Shown here one piece after another: positions 60,933-64,000 of a stretch of DNA of 64,000 nucleotides; position 1 is the stretch's first letter; each line of letters begins with the position of its first letter. Source of the DNA: Pestalotiopsis fici W106-1 (taxonomy: Eukaryota; Ascomycota; Sordariomycetes; Amphisphaeriales; Sporocadaceae); assembly GCF_000516985.1 (NCBI RefSeq), contig NW_006917096.1, positions 915,606 through 979,605 of the forward strand, in the 5' to 3' direction. Below the pieces are notes generated by a model. That model was not told the DNA's origin, ran no database searches, and saw nothing but the letters and a program-made list of their open reading frames with translations. Position numbers and translations under genes: made by a program.

Positions 60933-61510
60933 TTTTATAAGTTATTAAGTGAAATGGGATGAATAACTGAGAGGATTCTCGATGATGTATTTGTATTATT
61001 GTTGGCTGGTTTTCGTGTTGTTATACAGAAGAGTGTTCTGGACGTGCATCATGACATGGGGGGATTATAGAAACTATATACATCCCCAGAGGACCAACCA
61101 CATGACACTTGATCGCCGTAGCCTCAAAAACTATGACGCCTCGGAAACTAGAATCTCGCGAATTAGTGCAAAGGAAAATAAAGGAAACACGACTAGTCGA
61201 GCCGCGCCGCTGTGCCAGAGGAGCAGAAGTCCTTGCTCGGTCTCGCCGCCAGATTGAAGAAAACGAGTTGCCCGACTGGTATCCACTTATAGGGCTGTAA
61301 CAAAGCATTGCAAAATCGAGGAGCGAGAGACTGCCGTCGCTCGTCCATTATAGTCTCGCCCGAACCTCGCGCGAAGAAACTCCAGCCAATCTCACGACAC
61401 GGAATACCCTCCCCTGGTCCTGCATCTCCGGGATGTCGGCACTTCAAAGAGAGCCACAGTTGACCCACTCCCTTTACGGACGGAGTTCGTTCTTCTGACC
61501 GCCCCCCCCC

Positions 61511-61610
61511 NNNNNNNNNNNNNNNNNNNNNNNNNNNNNNNNNNNNNNNNNNNNNNNNNNNNNNNNNNNNNNNNNNNNNNNNNNNNNNNNNNNNNNNNNN
61601 NNNNNNNNNN
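61511..61610. other. Assembly gap (100 N)
   Basis: Exactly 100 unknown bases, bordered by C residues on both sides. A round number like this usually marks a gap of unknown size. Confidence 0.98.
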
Positions 61611-61633
61611 CCCCCCCCCCCCCCCCCCCCCCC
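61611..61633. repeat. Poly-C tract beside the gap
   Basis: 23 C residues directly after the N run and at least 9 before it, so the gap very likely lies within one long C homopolymer. Confidence 0.95.
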
Positions 61634-62375
61634 AAAGCACCGAGATCTGTTACTGTGGGGATTTTGTTCTCTTCTTCGCTTCTTCTCTGAAGCTTCTAAA
61701 TCCTTGGGGCTAACTAGTAGTTAGCAGCTAGCATTAAGCGGCTCTTCCCGCCTTGGAGTAAAACAAGCATTCTTCTTCTCAATCTGAGGTCATAGTGTGT
61801 AGCGATTGGCGATCTCTCTGGAGTGATGGGAGTCTAGGATTCTTCTCTCTGGTGGAGCTTCTCGCTTGTAAATCATTTCGCGGTTTTTGGTCCCCATACC
61901 TTATCGTTTGCGAGTTTTTATTTCGCATCATTTACGTAAAAGGGTTTTAGCACTTTGCGCATGAAACGCCAGATTGCCCAAGTCGTGGATGGCGAGAAAG
62001 CCTTGGTTTGGTCCTCCGCGTTTATGATCATTTGACTACAGATGTCACCGGTCTAGAGTTGCTGTCATCGCGACGATGGTGTTTCGTGGAATACAAGAAG
62101 AATATCATCCAGAATAATGAAGAAATGGTCGTCGCGTAAAGTGTCTTCCCTCACCTTTCACCAGTGTCATTACAGTCCTGCTTCTAGCATCCACAGAAGG
62201 AAAATGCATGGGAATTGGTTGAACTGGCAACACTTTGTCATTAGATATATGAAACAAAATAGATCAAAGTCTAATGACATGAAGAACCTCCGACCCGACT
62301 TCCTAAATCATACAAGAATTTTCCCTTCTCCCATTTACGCCCAATGCCTTTCAAGTCAATCTTTGCAACACCAGA

Positions 62376-63931
62376 TTAGAACAGGAAGACCTGGTCCACG
62401 GCCTTGGAGATGGCGCCAGGGGCAGCAAAGCCAAGAGCGGCGAGGTTCTTCTTGGTAGCCTCAATCATGGGCGGGGGTCCGCAGAGCAGCACCTTGGAGT
62501 CTGGGTCGGCCTTGGGCAGGTACTTTTCAATCATGTCCTTGCTGACAAAGCCCGACTCGCCCTGCCACTCCGAGGGTGGCCGCGCCAGCACGTACTGGAT
62601 CTTGAACTTGTCGGGGCACTGCGCCGCAAAGCCCTCGAGCTCCTCTCGCATCAGGATGTCCTCCTCGGTGTTGTTGGCGTAGAGCAGGTCGATCTGGGTC
62701 GTGTCGGACTCGTCTTCGCAGATGGCGCGGATGAGCTGGTACACTGCAGAAAGAAAATAATCTTAGCACTCTGGTCTCGTACGTCCCTTTCGTGTCTTGT
62801 AGAGGCAAACTTACTGGGAGTGATTCCCGAACCACCGGCAATCATGCCTATCCGCTTGGCGTAGGCGGTCGAGTACTGCATCGAGCCCTTGGGACCTCTA
62901 ATATCAATGGTCTCGCCAATCTTCATGTGGGCCAAGTGCTGGGTCATGAGACCCTGGGCATACACCTTGATCAGAAGCTCGATACGCCCGAGGTCGCTAT
63001 TGTTTGAGATGGGCGTGTACGACCTCGAGACGTTCTTGCCATTGATGGTGGCCTGGAGGGCAATGTGCTGTCCGGTAGGCAGGCCGAGGACGGCGTCGGG
63101 GTACGGCAGGGCAAATATGAGGCGGTACACGCCGGGGGCGACGAGTGTCTTGCGCACGAGCTTAAAGGGGCGGTACTGCTTGGCGTCCAGCACATTCGAC
63201 ACGGCCCGAGAGGGTGTGATTGCTGCAGAGCCTGCAGGCTTGCGGCGGACCACGACGTATCTGTCGGGGCGCGCGGCCCGGCGCGGCTTGAAGCGAGAGA
63301 GACCGCTGTGAATGTCCATCTTGGACCAGAGGTAGGCGACAAGTCCAAGCGACGCCGACGCTTGCACAGCAGTCGCTACTGCGATGCCCACCCACATGTT
63401 CCCATTCGACTTTGGTGCAGAGAACTGAATCTGACGGAGGATAGGAGTCCAGTCAATGTGCGGTGCCCTTTTCTGGAGTGCTACCCAAGCGGCGGCACCA
63501 AGAGCTCCTGTGATTCCAAGCTTTCCAACTGTCGCGAGGGCACCTCCAGACTTGCGCGTCGATACAATATCGGTCTCTTGTGATACCTGCTCGAATGTGG
63601 GACGGTATACTTCGACTTCCTCGGCAAGTTCCTAGAAAGGTGGGTTAGCTTGGTTGTGCCTGGGGACATAAGCTTGGAGAAGGGAAATTCGAACCTCTTC
63701 CGGCAGGTCACCAATGTATAGACCTTCAAGATGTTCATTGGCTTCATCAGAGTGTCCAACGTCTTCGAATTCCTGTGTCGCATCTTTTCCGGCCACCTCT
63801 TGCAGAATGACACTACCACCAGGGTGCTCTTCGAGGTACTTGGTCACATCGTAGACCTTGTTGTGAACGACGAACCAGACATCGTCCGGCTTGTTATGTT
63901 CAGCCACCTGAGCTAGGGAGATTGTCGGCAT
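62376..63931 (-). CDS. Cytochrome b5 / NADH-cytochrome b5 reductase fusion
   Basis: Exons 63931-63695, 63631-62815 and 62743-62376 (phases 0 and 1) give 473 residues. Residues 1-80 are a cytochrome b5 heme domain with both ligands visible (YLEEHPGGSVILQEVAGKDAT; DVGHSDEANEHL). One or two hydrophobic segments follow (ALATVGKLGITGALGAAAWV; MWVGIAVATAVQASASLGLV). Then comes a reductase module: FAD site SRSYTPISN, GLMTQHLAHMKIGETIDIRGP, NADH site GMIAGGSGITPMYQ and VLLCGPPPMIEATKK, ending DQVFLF. It would pass electrons from NADH through FAD to its own heme, serving lipid desaturases, hydroxylases or sterol enzymes at the ER or mitochondrial outer membrane; partner and site are inferred. The start at 63931 is the first ATG and begins directly before the heme domain. 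Confidence 0.95.
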
Positions 63932-64000
63932 AGCTGATGTATGTGAAATTCTTGGTGTTGAGAGATGAAGTATCGGTGCAAGACAGGTGAGTTTCGCTTC

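Larger units (their letters stand above)
60933..62375. other. Intergenic region containing an assembly gap
   Basis: Upstream region of the 3-hydroxyacyl-CoA dehydrogenase gene and 3' region of the cytochrome b5-reductase gene. It holds a poly-C tract interrupted by 100 N. Frames are short and no gene was recognised. Confidence 0.5.

Overview
The window is nuclear DNA of a filamentous ascomycete (Pezizomycotina, probably Sordariomycetes; species not determined). The evidence is short GT-AG introns of about 43-115 nt, roughly even base composition in genes, HET and NACHT-ankyrin proteins, and a 7 kb AT-rich block whose mutations look like repeat-induced point mutation (RIP). No rRNA, tRNA or CRISPR array was recognised. 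Exon coordinates below were worked out by hand from splice sites and reading phase.

Left part (0-5 kb): a hydrophilic allergen/LEA-like repeat protein, a small single-span membrane protein and a HET-domain protein. Metabolic part (7.5-21 kb): an FAD amine/fructosyl-amino-acid oxidase-like enzyme, a UDP-glycosyltransferase, a secreted cysteine-rich protein with a hevein-like chitin-binding domain in its last exon, and a trio formed by a CocE/NonD-type hydrolase, a PhyH dioxygenase and an allantoate-permease-type MFS transporter. The hydrolase/dioxygenase divergent promoter and the transporter promoter share a TGCGGGGACCCC element, so the trio may be co-regulated.

Housekeeping part (22-36 kb): TSC13-like enoyl reductase of very-long-chain fatty acid synthesis, a BLOC1S1/GCN5L1-domain protein, the RAM-network leucine-rich-repeat protein Sog2, a short RecQ helicase and a CorA-type membrane protein that may lack its N-terminus. 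Later come glutathione reductase (41.8-43.4 kb, with mitochondrial and cytosolic start codons), a CCE1/YDC2 mitochondrial Holliday junction resolvase (51.6 kb), a 3-hydroxyacyl-CoA dehydrogenase (60 kb) and a cytochrome b5/b5-reductase fusion (62.4-63.9 kb).

Transposon part (43.9-51 kb): two complete but dead elements lie 80 bp apart. The first is a 1.76 kb Tc1/mariner element with about 44-bp inverted repeats, TA duplications and a transposase whose catalytic motifs carry RIP-type stops. The second is a 5.26 kb Ty1/copia LTR retrotransposon on the minus strand, with two 233-bp LTRs and the duplication ATAAT. Mutation is heavy inside each element and fades toward its ends.

Recognition/cell-death part: beside the transposons are a PNP-NACHT-ankyrin STAND (NLR-like) protein with almost identical ankyrin repeats (36.9-41.5 kb), a degenerate casein-kinase-1-like pseudokinase (53.7 kb), an intact Ser/Thr kinase fused to an AIG1-type GTPase (54.9-57.4 kb) and, head-to-head with it, a helical-domain/pseudokinase protein resembling fungal HeLo/MLKL-like cell-death proteins (58.1-59.9 kb). 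This divergent pair, with the neighbouring NLR and pseudokinase, is the best candidate for an undescribed system: a kinase-GTPase sensor paired with a membrane-acting pseudokinase executor.
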